Source: Shimia sp040225985 | GTDB lineage: Bacteria; Pseudomonadota; Alphaproteobacteria; Rhodobacterales; Rhodobacteraceae | DNA length: 64,000 nt | Assembly: GCF_040225985.1 (NCBI RefSeq) | Contig: NZ_JBBPEU010000011.1 | Location: 67,870 to 131,869, forward strand | Direction: 5' to 3' | Part shown: positions 1 through 8,414 of the stretch, in pieces | Position numbering within the stretch: the first letter of the stretch is position 1 | Layout: every line of letters begins with the position of its first letter | Translations under genes and position numbers: made by a program | Notes under the pieces: model-generated | The model's input: only the letters and a program-made list of their open reading frames with translations | What the model was told of the DNA's origin: nothing | Database searches by the model: none

Positions 1-169
1 TGTTCGCAATGCAGACCAGAACAAGCGGCGGGTCCAGCGACACCGAGGCAAAGGAGTTGGCCGTGAAGCCGACCGGCTGCCCTCCGGCATCCCGCGTCGT
101 CACGACGGTCACACCAGTCATGAACGACCCAAAGGCATTGCGCAGGCTGCGCGGATCGAAGCGGCTCAT
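1..169 (-). CDS. Flavin reductase domain protein, C-terminus cut by window edge
   Basis: The first 56 residues of a gene that runs off the left edge. They begin MSRFDPRSLRNAFGSFMTGV and contain VTVVTT, GFTANSFASVSLDPPLVLVC, the classic N-terminal FMN-binding pattern of the flavin reductase-like family (HpaC/RutF type). Such proteins supply reduced FMN to a two-component monooxygenase, which may lie just outside the window. Its ATG overlaps the TGA of the alpha/beta hydrolase (ATGA), so the two are translationally coupled. The family call is firm; the partner enzyme and substrate are unknown. Confidence 0.85.
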   Translation of the reverse strand, partial: MSRFDPRSLRNAFGSFMTGVTVVTTRDAGGQPVGFTANSFASVSLDPPLVLVCIAN

Positions 170-978
170 GCGGTTTCCCTTTCGTCCTCGGATGTGGTCA
201 GCCACGTATTCAGGGCAAGGTTCACGCGATCCGGGTGGGTCAGGTTGACCATGTGGCGCGCGTCGTCGATCACCACAGCATGCCCCCGTGGCGCGGCCCC
301 AGCCATCGCACGGGACATCGCAGGAGTCGAATTGGGGTCCTCCGACCCTGTCAGGGCCAGCAGAGGGCATGTGATGCTGGGAAAACGGTCCGCGTAGGTC
401 GCGTCGCCCCCGGCAAAGGCGGCATAGGCATCGCCATACCCCTTGGGGTCCACAGACGACAGCCAGCCAGCGACCAGATCGCGGCTGGCCTTGTCCTTGT
501 CAGCATCCGTGAACCAGCGATCCAATGGGGCTTGGGTGTCGACGTCACCTGCACGAATAACCTCGGCACGGCGCTGCACCGCCGCGCGTGCCGCATCGTC
601 GCGCCGGAACACCCCGTTCAACAGGGCGACCCGCCTGACTTGCGAGGGATAAGTGGCCGCATATCCGGCAGCGATCAACGCCCCCATCGAATGGCCCGCC
701 AGATCGACCGGACCAGGGTCGAGCGCCTTCAGCACCGCGTGAAGCCAGGACACATAGTCGGGCAAAGCGGGCTCATCCGGCAGCGGATCGCTTCTGCCAT
801 GGCCGGGCATGTCCAATGCGATCACCCGCGCCCCCGATGACAACGCATTGATCTGTGGACCCCACGCTGCCGATTGCAAGCCGACCCCGTGCAGCAGGAC
901 CAAGGGCGCACCCTGCCCTGCGGTACGATAAGTCACGCACCCGAAGGGGTCAGACAGCTGCAGGGTTGTCAACGTCAT
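166..978 (-). CDS. Alpha/beta hydrolase
   Basis: A 270-residue alpha/beta hydrolase. The oxyanion-hole HG motif is in LVLLHGVG near residue 30, the nucleophile elbow GHSMGA places Ser at about 97, and a late Asp (TGSEDP) and His (DARHMV) complete the triad. It resembles the RutD / 3-oxoadipate enol-lactonase type of small hydrolase. I chose the internal ATG (MTLTTLQL) because it overlaps the end of the upstream AA_synth gene by only 29 bases and removes an arginine-rich N-terminal tail that reads as out-of-frame sequence. It lies in a probable operon with the AA_synth gene and the flavin reductase. The substrate is not evident. Confidence 0.87.
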   Translation of the reverse strand: MTLTTLQLSDPFGCVTYRTAGQGAPLVLLHGVGLQSAAWGPQINALSSGARVIALDMPGHGRSDPLPDEPALPDYVSWLHAVLKALDPGPVDLAGHSMGALIAAGYAATYPSQVRRVALLNGVFRRDDAARAAVQRRAEVIRAGDVDTQAPLDRWFTDADKDKASRDLVAGWLSSVDPKGYGDAYAAFAGGDATYADRFPSITCPLLALTGSEDPNSTPAMSRAMAGAAPRGHAVVIDDARHMVNLTHPDRVNLALNTWLTTSEDERETA

Positions 979-1552
979 GACCCAACTCCTTGAGATCCTG
1001 ATACCGATCCCCGATCCGGTGATGCGGACGCCCGCCGACCGACGCCCCGAGGGCCACGACGATCTCGTCCGGGCCCGGCGCATCCGCCACAGACAGTTGA
1101 ATCGTCAGATAGTGGCTGCGCCGTCCGCCGTCATTTTTGTCCATGAGTGGGATTTGCAACGGCGCATTCGCCGGGCCCCGCGTGTTCGTGAAGGCAAGGT
1201 AGGACTTTGCCCCGACCGCCTCGCGATAATGGTTGCCGAAACGCAGTGTGTGGATCAGAGCAGAGGCATGTTCCACCTCGCCGTTGACGCCGACAATTGC
1301 GGACTTGCCATAGCCTTCTACCTTGTCACCGCCTCCGGCTGCTTCAAGGATCATGCCTGTCAACATCGCGCCGAGGTCCGAGGCACACTCATGAATGCCG
1401 GGACGCAGGTCTTCGACAAAGCCCAGCCCCGCCCAGGGGCTCCTGATCACCGCAACGGCGGCGATCATTTTCAACGGCACCGGTGCGGGTTTGCCGCCCT
1501 CGATCAGCGTTTCTTCGACATGCAACAGGGTCTTTCGGATTTCCGCAGGCAT
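950..1552 (-). CDS. Amino acid synthesis (AA_synth, PF06684) family protein
   Basis: A 200-residue protein of the family named amino acid synthesis (formerly DUF1185), recognised from IRKTLLHVEETLIEGG, the AAVAVIRSPWAG segment, and GYGKSAIVGVNGEVEHASALIHTLRFGNHYR. The family's biochemical role is poorly defined. It often sits beside flavin-dependent monooxygenases and small hydrolases in catabolic clusters, which fits its neighbours here. It is the first gene of the minus-strand unit and starts about 37 bp from a perfect 16-bp palindrome shared with the divergent GntR gene, so GntR control is likely. Confidence 0.8.
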   Translation of the reverse strand: MPAEIRKTLLHVEETLIEGGKPAPVPLKMIAAVAVIRSPWAGLGFVEDLRPGIHECASDLGAMLTGMILEAAGGGDKVEGYGKSAIVGVNGEVEHASALIHTLRFGNHYREAVGAKSYLAFTNTRGPANAPLQIPLMDKNDGGRRSHYLTIQLSVADAPGPDEIVVALGASVGGRPHHRIGDRYQDLKELGHDVDNPAAV

Positions 1553-1588
1553 TCGCGCACCTATGCTCAGTGATTCCAGTTGCCAGAT

Positions 1589-1604
1589 TTATGGTATACC
1601 ATAA
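1589..1604. promoter_or_regulatory. Perfect 16-bp palindrome, probable GntR operator
   Basis: TTATGGTATACCATAA reads identically on both strands. It lies in the AT-rich divergent gap between the AA_synth gene and the GntR gene. FadR-subfamily GntR proteins bind short palindromes of TNGTNNNACNA type, and TGGTATACCA fits that layout. Operator function is inferred from symmetry and position. Confidence 0.7.
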
Positions 1605-1658
1605 TATTGTATGTCAATAATTCTTGTTCCTGCCACGCGAGCCTGCTATCGCAAAGTT

Positions 1659-2348
1659 ATGACCCATCCCGGCCTCAGCAAAATTCAGACCCCCCCCAAG
1701 ACCCTGCGCGACATCGTGCAGGACCAGATGCGCGATGCCATCATTGCGGGGCATTTCAAGCCTGGTGAGCGACTGGTCGAGCGGCCCCTGTGCGATCAAC
1801 TTGGGGTCAGCCGAACCGTGATCCGCGAGACCATCCGCTATCTCGAAGCCGAAGGGCTGGTCGACATCCTGCCCGGCAAAGGCCCGATCGTGGCCCGGAT
1901 GAGCTGGGATGATGCCCGGCAGATCTATGACATCCGGCGCATGCTTGAGACCTCCGCTGCCATGACTTGTGCCCGTCAGATGACGCCGGATTTGGAAAAC
2001 CGCCTCAGGGGGGCGCTGAAAGATTTGAAACAGGTGCTTGGATCCGATGCGCCCGCCGCCCTTTTTCAGGCGACCTCGGCTTTTTATCAGGTCATTTTTG
2101 ATGGCGCAGGTCACAGCATTGCCTGGGAGGTCGTGCAACGTCTGAATGGCCGGATCAGCCGTCTGCGCATGATGACATTGTCCAGCACGGATCGCGACCA
2201 ACCAGGCCCCGTGCATATGCAAGCGATTTGTGACGCCGTCACCTCGGGCGATGCCGAGGCAGCGCGGGCTGCCATCAACCGCCACCTTGACGACACAACC
2301 CGCATCGCCGAACATCTGCTTGCAGGGCAGGTATCCGAGAAGGCCTAA
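1659..2348 (+). CDS. GntR family transcriptional regulator (FCD domain)
   Basis: A 229-residue regulator. The N-terminal winged helix (residues about 10-75) contains LRDIVQDQMRDAIIAGHFKPGERLVE and the recognition segment DQLGVSRTVIRETIRYLEAEGLV. The rest is an all-helical FCD effector domain with the metal-binding histidine pattern (DIRRMLE, HMQAICDAV, AINRHLDD). I prefer ATG 1659 over the upstream in-frame ATG at 1611, because the extra 16 residues lie within the promoter beside the palindrome and look non-coding. It is divergent from the AA_synth/hydrolase/flavin reductase unit and probably controls it. Confidence 0.88.
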   Translation: MTHPGLSKIQTPPKTLRDIVQDQMRDAIIAGHFKPGERLVERPLCDQLGVSRTVIRETIRYLEAEGLVDILPGKGPIVARMSWDDARQIYDIRRMLETSAAMTCARQMTPDLENRLRGALKDLKQVLGSDAPAALFQATSAFYQVIFDGAGHSIAWEVVQRLNGRISRLRMMTLSSTDRDQPGPVHMQAICDAVTSGDAEAARAAINRHLDDTTRIAEHLLAGQVSEKA

Positions 2349-2355
2349 GCCTATC

Positions 2356-2376
2356 TCACGGCTGCTCTAGCCGTGA
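2356..2376. terminator. Hairpin between convergent GntR and V/A-ATPase A genes
   Basis: TCACGGCT and AGCCGTGA form a perfect 8-bp stem with a 5-base loop. The stop codon of the V/A-ATPase A gene begins in the loop and ends at the first base of the right arm. Neither side carries a T-run, so this may be a bidirectional hairpin or an mRNA 3'-end structure, not a canonical intrinsic terminator. Confidence 0.4.
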
Positions 2377-4217
2377 AACCCTGAAATACGGGACCGGCAG
2401 AGGGTGCGGATTTCCTCAAGCAGGCGTGCATATTCGGGCGTATCAAGCGCGGCATAATGAAAATTCTTCATCAACCCGGTGAGTTGCGTGAAAAACTGGC
2501 GCGCCTCGCCCTTGTCAGCGAATTTCGGGCGCGCGCTACACACTTCATAGATTAGCCCAAAGGTCAGTTTCTGCCGTTCCAGCGGCACCGTCGCATCCAC
2601 ATCGTCAAACGCGTCCTGCTGCAGATAGACCATGTCAAGGAACAGGGCGGCCTGCTGGGTGACGAAATCCTCAAGCGTCACGCCTTCCTCGCCGGTGACC
2701 TGCATCATCTGGCTGATCTGGTCGCCACGCTCCAGCAACGCCTGCATCTCTTTCACCCGCCCGACCCAGCCGGGTTTGACCTGTCGTTCGTACCAGTCGG
2801 ACAGTTGGTCCTGATAGCGCGACCAGCTCAGCAGCGGATCAACGGCGGGGTAAAAGCGCTTGTAGGCCCTTTCCGAAGACAGCCCTAGAAAGCACTTGAC
2901 CGTGGACAGGGTCGATTGCGTGACTGGTTCGTCAAAGTTGCCCCCCGCAGGCGACACGGTGCCGATCAGGGTCAGGCTGCCACTGTCGCCATCATTGGTA
3001 CGGATCACGCCCGCGCGCTCGTAAAGTCCCTTGATCGAGCTTTCCAGATAGGCGGGGAACCCTTCTTCCCCGGGGATTTCCTCGAGCTTGCCCGAGGTTT
3101 CCCGCATCGCCTGCGCCCAGCGCGAAGTGCTGTCGGCGATCAACAGAACGTTCAACCCCATCTGGCGGTAATACTCGCCCAACGTGATGCCCGTAAAGAT
3201 TGACGCCTCGCGCGCCGCAACCGGCATGGAAGAGGTGTTGCAGATAATGATGGTCCGGTCCATCAGGCTTCCGCCCGAGGTCGGATCGGTCATTTTCGGA
3301 AATTCGTTGATCGTCTCCACCACCTCACCCGCGCGTTCGCCGCAGGCCACAACGATCACGATATCGACCTTGGCATTGCGCGCAATCAGGTTCTGCAGCA
3401 CGGTCTTGCCCGCCCCGAATGGTCCGGGGATGCAGGCCGTGCCCCCCCGCGCAATCGGAAAGAAGGTGTCAATCAGACGCTGCGACGTCAGAACGGGTTC
3501 GTTCGGATAGGTCCGCTGGGACAAGGCGCGCTTCAGAAGATGGCTGGGCAAAGGGCGGCGCACCGGCCACCGTTGCGACAGCGTCAGCGCATGTTCGCCA
3601 CCATTTTCGTCCACCAGACGTGCCACGGTGTCATGCACCTGCGCCGCGCCTTCCTGAATCCAGACGACCTTGTACCGGCCGGGCCAGTTGAACGGTACCA
3701 TGATCTTGTGGCTGAACCGCCCCTCGGGCACTGCGCCGATGCTGTCGCCGGCCTCGACGGTGTCGCCCACCTTGACCGAGGGCGCGAAGGACCATTTTGC
3801 TTGCTGGTCGATGGCGGGTACATCCACACCACGCGGAAGGAAGGTGCCATAGCTGGCCGCGACCTTGGGCAAAGGGGATTGCAGCCCGTCATATACCCGC
3901 CCCAGCAATCCTGGCCCCAGCTCGACCGACAGCATGAGGCCAGTTTGTGCAACCGGATCGCCCACCGCGACACCGGCCGTGCTCTCGTAGACCTGCACAT
4001 CCGCCGTGTCGCCCCGTACCTGCAGCACCTCGGCCTTGAGCTGTTCCTGCCGTCCGCCTGGACCGGGGCGCGAAGGCAGAATGTAAACCACCTCGTTTTT
4101 GACCAGGTGCCCGGGCGTGCCGTCCGCTTCGGGCAGCGCCTGAATTTTCACAAGGTCTTCCTGAACTACAACGACGCGCGCGGTGGCAGTCTGTTCGGTT
4201 GATGTGGGGGCGTTCAT
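2367..4217 (-). CDS. atpA: V/A-type ATPase catalytic subunit A
   Basis: A 616-residue catalytic nucleotide-binding subunit of a V/A-type rotary ATPase. The order is beta-barrel N-terminus, then the non-homologous insert typical of A subunits (around residues 120-200), then the P-loop GPFGAGKT at 265-272 and the catalytic GERAGE at 293-298, with ADSTSRWAQAMRE later. The insert and the P-loop form distinguish it from F1 beta. It is the last gene of a seven-gene unit and overlaps the upstream X gene by ATGA. Length is slightly above the usual 580-600. The assignment is very secure; its presence in an alphaproteobacterium is what is unusual. Confidence 0.96.
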   Translation of the reverse strand: MNAPTSTEQTATARVVVVQEDLVKIQALPEADGTPGHLVKNEVVYILPSRPGPGGRQEQLKAEVLQVRGDTADVQVYESTAGVAVGDPVAQTGLMLSVELGPGLLGRVYDGLQSPLPKVAASYGTFLPRGVDVPAIDQQAKWSFAPSVKVGDTVEAGDSIGAVPEGRFSHKIMVPFNWPGRYKVVWIQEGAAQVHDTVARLVDENGGEHALTLSQRWPVRRPLPSHLLKRALSQRTYPNEPVLTSQRLIDTFFPIARGGTACIPGPFGAGKTVLQNLIARNAKVDIVIVVACGERAGEVVETINEFPKMTDPTSGGSLMDRTIIICNTSSMPVAAREASIFTGITLGEYYRQMGLNVLLIADSTSRWAQAMRETSGKLEEIPGEEGFPAYLESSIKGLYERAGVIRTNDGDSGSLTLIGTVSPAGGNFDEPVTQSTLSTVKCFLGLSSERAYKRFYPAVDPLLSWSRYQDQLSDWYERQVKPGWVGRVKEMQALLERGDQISQMMQVTGEEGVTLEDFVTQQAALFLDMVYLQQDAFDDVDATVPLERQKLTFGLIYEVCSARPKFADKGEARQFFTQLTGLMKNFHYAALDTPEYARLLEEIRTLCRSRISGFHG

Positions 4218-4906
4218 GCATGCTCTCCCTGAAATCGGATTTCGCCGCGTTTGGCCATGGCCTGCGCGGCAAGGGTGTCAAATCGGTGGGCGGCGGCGGC
4301 GGGCACGCTTTGGGCCCAGCGGTCAAAAATGCTCCAGCTCAGCACGTAAATCGCGACCGCCTCGAAATCGAAAAGATGGCGGGTGGCGTGCCGTTTCAGC
4401 AGCCGATAGCTGGTTTCAAGGATATGCCGTTCCAACGCCAGAGGTTCGTCCGCCTCAAGCAGACGTTGGGCCTCGGGCAGCCAAGGCATCGCCCGCGACA
4501 GTCCAAAGGCCGTTTCGGACCAGTGCGCGGGAATGTGACGCTCCCACCGGCCCACGCCAAACGGGCCCGGCGGCGGGGTTTTCCCGTCGCGGCGCAAGCG
4601 CAGCGCCGCCATCGCCGTGCGCAAATCCATGCGTTCCAGCACAATGCGGCGCAAGGTTGGCTGCGGAATATGGGCAAGCGTGTCTTTCGCACGCTTTACC
4701 ACCGCCGCCTCGGTCACATCCATCGCATAGGCATTCCAGCTCAGCACATGTTCCAGCCGCGCCAACACGGCCGCATCCTCGGGCGCGAGCGCCTTCAACC
4801 GCCGGTCCAGCCGCAGCCGCGACAGGGGCGGTTTCTTGGCGATGAACAGCCGCTCGGAACTGGGCAGGCTGCACATCAGCGCGGTATAGGCGTCGCGGTC
4901 AGACAT
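4214..4906 (-). CDS. V/A-ATPase-associated protein X (DUF2764-like, possible subunit C equivalent)
   Basis: A 230-residue soluble, mostly helical protein between the E and A subunit genes. It begins with a YTALMCSLP-type segment and has arginine-rich helices throughout. As I recall, chlamydial and spirochaetal V-ATPase operons carry a DUF2764 gene (sometimes called X) in the same E-X-A position, thought to take the place of the central-stalk C subunit. The call here rests mainly on position and a weak N-terminal resemblance; I could not confirm the family by search. It overlaps the A gene by ATGA and starts 1 base after the E stop codon. Confidence 0.6.
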   Translation of the reverse strand: MSDRDAYTALMCSLPSSERLFIAKKPPLSRLRLDRRLKALAPEDAAVLARLEHVLSWNAYAMDVTEAAVVKRAKDTLAHIPQPTLRRIVLERMDLRTAMAALRLRRDGKTPPPGPFGVGRWERHIPAHWSETAFGLSRAMPWLPEAQRLLEADEPLALERHILETSYRLLKRHATRHLFDFEAVAIYVLSWSIFDRWAQSVPAAAAHRFDTLAAQAMAKRGEIRFQGEHA

Positions 4907-4907
4907 G

Positions 4908-5585
4908 TTAGCGGATCACACCCTCAAGCACGGCCTGAAAGCGAGGCTGCAGGTGTTCAAGCAAGACAGACCCGACCGCCTTGTCGCTAAGGTCGAGCAA
5001 CACACCGTCCCCGTCCGAACGCATCCGGATGCCTTCGCTCAGATCGTCCGCCACATGCAGGATCACATCTTCGCGCAGCATTTCTGCAGTCAGACCAAGC
5101 ACATATTTGGTCAGCTTTCCGTGCTGGATATCATCGGCGTTCTTCTTGATGTCTTCGGGGGTCGCCGCCTTCTCTGGCAGGATCACCTCGACCTTGCCCT
5201 CAAGCCCGGCCTGACGCGCTGTAGAGCCGACAACCTCGAGGATCAGCTGTCGCAGCAGATCGGGATCGGCCATTTCCTGCGTCACCAGACGCTGCACATC
5301 GGCGGCAAAGCGGCGGGTGAGTTCGCTTTTCATCGACAACACCGCGTCGCGCATCGCGGTGTTCAGCGCCTCTTTGCCTGCGTTGACGTAATTGTCCGCC
5401 TCGGTATGCGCCTTGCGCAGATAAGCGGTAGCCTCTTTCTTGGCGTCGGCCACGATGCGTGCGGCCTCGGCTTCGGCCTCGGCCAGAATGCGGTCGGCCT
5501 CGGCACGGCCTTCGGCGATCCCGTCATTGCGCAGTTTCGCGATCAGTTCATCGACGCCATGTGAAACAATGCCCTCTTTCGACAT
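4908..5585 (-). CDS. atpE: V/A-type ATPase peripheral stalk subunit E
   Basis: A 225-residue subunit. The N-terminal half (to about residue 105) is a charged coiled-coil rich in Ala, Glu and Lys (ADRILAEAEAEAARIVADAKKEA), as in V/A-ATPase E subunits. The C-terminal half is a globular domain that would cap the A3B3 head. The start overlaps the K stop by one base (TGATG). No separate G/H partner gene is visible in the operon, although E normally pairs with G/H in the peripheral stalk. Confidence 0.85.
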   Translation of the reverse strand: MSKEGIVSHGVDELIAKLRNDGIAEGRAEADRILAEAEAEAARIVADAKKEATAYLRKAHTEADNYVNAGKEALNTAMRDAVLSMKSELTRRFAADVQRLVTQEMADPDLLRQLILEVVGSTARQAGLEGKVEVILPEKAATPEDIKKNADDIQHGKLTKYVLGLTAEMLREDVILHVADDLSEGIRMRSDGDGVLLDLSDKAVGSVLLEHLQPRFQAVLEGVIR

Positions 5586-6028
5586 CAGCCGATCCCCCCG
5601 CTGATCACCAGCGCAAAGACAAAGGCAAAGACGCCGAATCCTTCAATGATCGCCGCCGGAGCCAGCGCGAGGCCAAAGATCTCGGGCTTTTCCTTGGCGG
5701 CGTTGATGGCGGACGCACAGGCGCGCCCCTGCCAGATTCCGCAATACAGCATCGCGATCCCGGCCAGGATACCCACGCCAAACAGCCCGCCCGAGTTTTC
5801 TGGGGTCACCTCGCGGTTCAGTGTGAACATGATGACGATCCCGTAGATTACGAAGGTGGACGGAAAGGCCGAAATCCCGACGAAACGGCCATAGCCCCCG
5901 TCAGTTTCGGTCATGGCGCCGATACTGGCCTGCCCCGCAATCGCGCATCCCACAGCCGAAGCCACCGCACCCAGCGCCATCGGCGCGTAAATTCCAAGCC
6001 ACCCAAGGGCCATGACAAGTTCATTCAT
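5585..6028 (-). CDS. atpK: V/A-type ATPase membrane rotor subunit K
   Basis: A 147-residue duplicated proteolipid with four membrane helices. Each hairpin has a glycine/alanine-rich helix followed by a helix with a proline-led motif. The second hairpin carries the ion-binding glutamate (APAAIIEGFGVF); the equivalent helix of the first hairpin (FPSTFVIYGIV) has no carboxylate. One carboxylate per four helices is typical of V-type K subunits. I use the ATG that overlaps the I stop (ATGA) and reject a longer frame whose first 20 residues are the out-of-frame end of I. Confidence 0.92.
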   Translation of the reverse strand: MNELVMALGWLGIYAPMALGAVASAVGCAIAGQASIGAMTETDGGYGRFVGISAFPSTFVIYGIVIMFTLNREVTPENSGGLFGVGILAGIAMLYCGIWQGRACASAINAAKEKPEIFGLALAPAAIIEGFGVFAFVFALVISGGIG

Positions 6029-7821
6029 TCCTGAACCTCCTTGCGGGCCAGCGGGCGAAAGGCAACGCCCTCGTCCGGGAGACCCCATTTGTAAAATTCG
6101 ATGTAATTCAGTCGCAGCCCGTGCACGACGCCGCTCATCAGGGCGAGTCCGAAGTTGAGCGCGTGCCCCACCAGCATGATCAACAGCCCGAACAGTATTC
6201 CGGGACCTTCCATCGCGTGCATCACGCCGACAGCCAGATCGTTGAAGGTGATCGCCAGAGACGCCGATGCGAGGCCCAGCGCGAACAGGCGCATGTAGCT
6301 CAGCACATCGCCAAAAGCCCCCATGGCACCGCTAAGCGCCTTGGCCCCGTCCAGTGCCCGCCAAAGCCAGTCCACCGGCCCCTTGATGTCCCGATCGCTG
6401 GAACACAGGAAGACGGCCAGCAACCCGCCCGCAAGCGCGGCAACGGGCAGCCCCGTGTCCTGCCCGGCCATGCTGCCCCGCCACAGCATTAGTCCGGCGA
6501 CAAGGGCCACAGCCCAGCCGAGATTGGCATAGGCGCGTCGTCGCCCGCGCGCGGCATAAGCCGCCAACAGGTTCGCAATCACGAGATGCAGCACACCGAT
6601 CACAATCGACAGCAACATCATCGTGTCAAAGTCACCCAATGTCAGCACCTGCATCTGGCCGAGCAGTGTCTGCGGGTCGGGCGAAACCCCGAAATAGCTG
6701 CCGACAAGGACACCATAGCCAATTGTACAGACTGCAATGATGACCCCCAGCCTCCGCCAGGACCGGCGCGCAACACTTTTGCCAAGGCTGCGCCAGCCCA
6801 GAAGCAGCCCTGCCAGGATCAACAGGCCGTAGCCCGCATCCGCCACGATCATGGCAAAGAATATTGCAAATGAAATCAGCAGCATCACGGTGGGGTCCCA
6901 GCCACGGGCGCTGGGCACCTGATAGAACATGGCCAGATCGACACCGGCGCTGCGCGTGTCTGGCTGTTCCAGCAGTGTCGGAGGCAGCTCATCAGCCCGG
7001 GGATCTTCGATCGTGACAGCCAGCCCGCGCGCACGCGCCCCCGCCAGCACTGCTTCGACCCTGTCGACCGGCACCCAGCCCTGAACCGCGAACAGGCGGT
7101 CCTCTTCCAGAACCTGCTGCTCTGCATGAGCCAGTTCCGCACGGCTTTCGGCCTCGGACAGGTTTTTCCGCATCAGATCAAGATAGCGCGTGCAGGCCAG
7201 ACGTTCGGCCTCCAGCGCCTCGAGCGCGATCTCGGTATCTTCGAGGTCTTCCTCGAGCTTGTGCAAGGGGCGTGCGCCGGTATGTGTGCGCGCCACGGGC
7301 AACACATCGTCGGGCGGTTCTTCCTGCGCGATCAGTACCACGTAGAGAAAACGGTGGTCGGTGCCTAGGATCGACCATGGATAGGCCACCGCGTCCAGCG
7401 CTTTACGGTGTTTGACCGGAAGGCGGTAGAACCACAGACGGTGGCCCGCCAGTGCATCATGGGGCGGGAAATCCAAATCCCACCACGGGCGCACCTCGCG
7501 GATGCGATGCGCCAGAAAGTCGCGCCGGTCACGGGTTTCGCGGATACGGTGCATCAGGCCCTGCACCTCGGCCACGAAGCGGGTCATGTCGAAATCGGGC
7601 GCGCGCCGTACCTGCCGGCGCGGATTGCCCACCTCGGCCAGAAAGCGCAGCGCGGCATAGGCATCCCTGGCCCCGCGTGCCGTGATCTCTTCGGGGGCGT
7701 CCGGCAAGGGCACCAAGGGCACAAGATGCATGCAGCCCAGCGCCTGCAGAAAATCCAGCGTGACCCGACGGTCGCCCGCATCTCCGATCAGGGTAAGTTT
7801 TTTCAACTGGGCTACTGTCAT
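6025..7821 (-). CDS. atpI: V/A-type ATPase membrane subunit I (a-subunit equivalent)
   Basis: A 598-residue two-part protein. The soluble N-terminal half (to about 315) contains coiled-coil arms (EEDLEDTEIALEALEAERLAC) that dock on the peripheral stalks. The C-terminal half has about seven to eight membrane helices, including MLLISFAIFFAMIVADAGYG, a well-conserved signature of V-ATPase a/I subunits, and SYMRLFALGLASASLA with the essential membrane arginine. It forms the ion path against the K ring. It is somewhat short for the family (usually about 620-660). ATGA-type overlaps link it to D and K. Confidence 0.95.
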   Translation of the reverse strand: MTVAQLKKLTLIGDAGDRRVTLDFLQALGCMHLVPLVPLPDAPEEITARGARDAYAALRFLAEVGNPRRQVRRAPDFDMTRFVAEVQGLMHRIRETRDRRDFLAHRIREVRPWWDLDFPPHDALAGHRLWFYRLPVKHRKALDAVAYPWSILGTDHRFLYVVLIAQEEPPDDVLPVARTHTGARPLHKLEEDLEDTEIALEALEAERLACTRYLDLMRKNLSEAESRAELAHAEQQVLEEDRLFAVQGWVPVDRVEAVLAGARARGLAVTIEDPRADELPPTLLEQPDTRSAGVDLAMFYQVPSARGWDPTVMLLISFAIFFAMIVADAGYGLLILAGLLLGWRSLGKSVARRSWRRLGVIIAVCTIGYGVLVGSYFGVSPDPQTLLGQMQVLTLGDFDTMMLLSIVIGVLHLVIANLLAAYAARGRRRAYANLGWAVALVAGLMLWRGSMAGQDTGLPVAALAGGLLAVFLCSSDRDIKGPVDWLWRALDGAKALSGAMGAFGDVLSYMRLFALGLASASLAITFNDLAVGVMHAMEGPGILFGLLIMLVGHALNFGLALMSGVVHGLRLNYIEFYKWGLPDEGVAFRPLARKEVQE

Positions 7822-8414
7822 GATGCAGCCCTCTTTTTCTTGGATAGCTTCGAGCGCACGACCCCCTGAATCTGTTCGTCATTCAGGTAGATCCGGATGC
7901 GTTTGATATTCGCGCGGGTCTGCGGGATCAGGACCTTTTCGAATAGATTGACACGTTGCGTGATCGTATCCACCGCCTTTTCGAACAGCACAACGCGTTG
8001 CTCGGCCACGGCGACCCGAAGGCGGGCCTCGATCACCTGTTTCAAGAGGTCCGCTGCCGTGTCCACCCAATGCGGCTTGGCCATAGGAGAATAGGGACGG
8101 ACCGCAATCTCGACACCGGAAAGTTCCGGCACCTTAACGCCGACCACGTTGACCTCGGCCAGATCATAGGCGGTCAATTCGACCAGCCCATCGAGGTCAA
8201 TGTCTCTCTGAGCCAGCATCGGCAGACGTTCACCCACCTCTTGCACCAGCGCATCCACCTCGGCGCGCAGGGCTTTGGCCTCGGTTCGGGCACGGGCGCG
8301 TTCGCCCATGAGCTGCTGACGTTTCAAATCCAGCGAGGGCAGGAAACGCTCGTAACTCTGAAGCTGCGCCGCCTGACGCGCCAGAGAGGACTTATTCAGC
8401 TGCAGCCGCGCCAT
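7818..8414 (-). CDS. atpD: V/A-type ATPase central stalk subunit D
   Basis: A 198-residue, largely helical protein: the central rotor shaft that turns inside the A3B3 head. It starts MARLQLNKSSLARQAAQLQSYERFLPSLDLKRQQL and ends with a lysine/arginine-rich tail, with the long N- and C-terminal helices expected of subunit D. The start overlaps the end of the B gene by 23 bases; no better internal start is apparent. It is followed by I with an ATGA overlap. Confidence 0.92.
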   Translation of the reverse strand: MARLQLNKSSLARQAAQLQSYERFLPSLDLKRQQLMGERARARTEAKALRAEVDALVQEVGERLPMLAQRDIDLDGLVELTAYDLAEVNVVGVKVPELSGVEIAVRPYSPMAKPHWVDTAADLLKQVIEARLRVAVAEQRVVLFEKAVDTITQRVNLFEKVLIPQTRANIKRIRIYLNDEQIQGVVRSKLSKKKRAAS

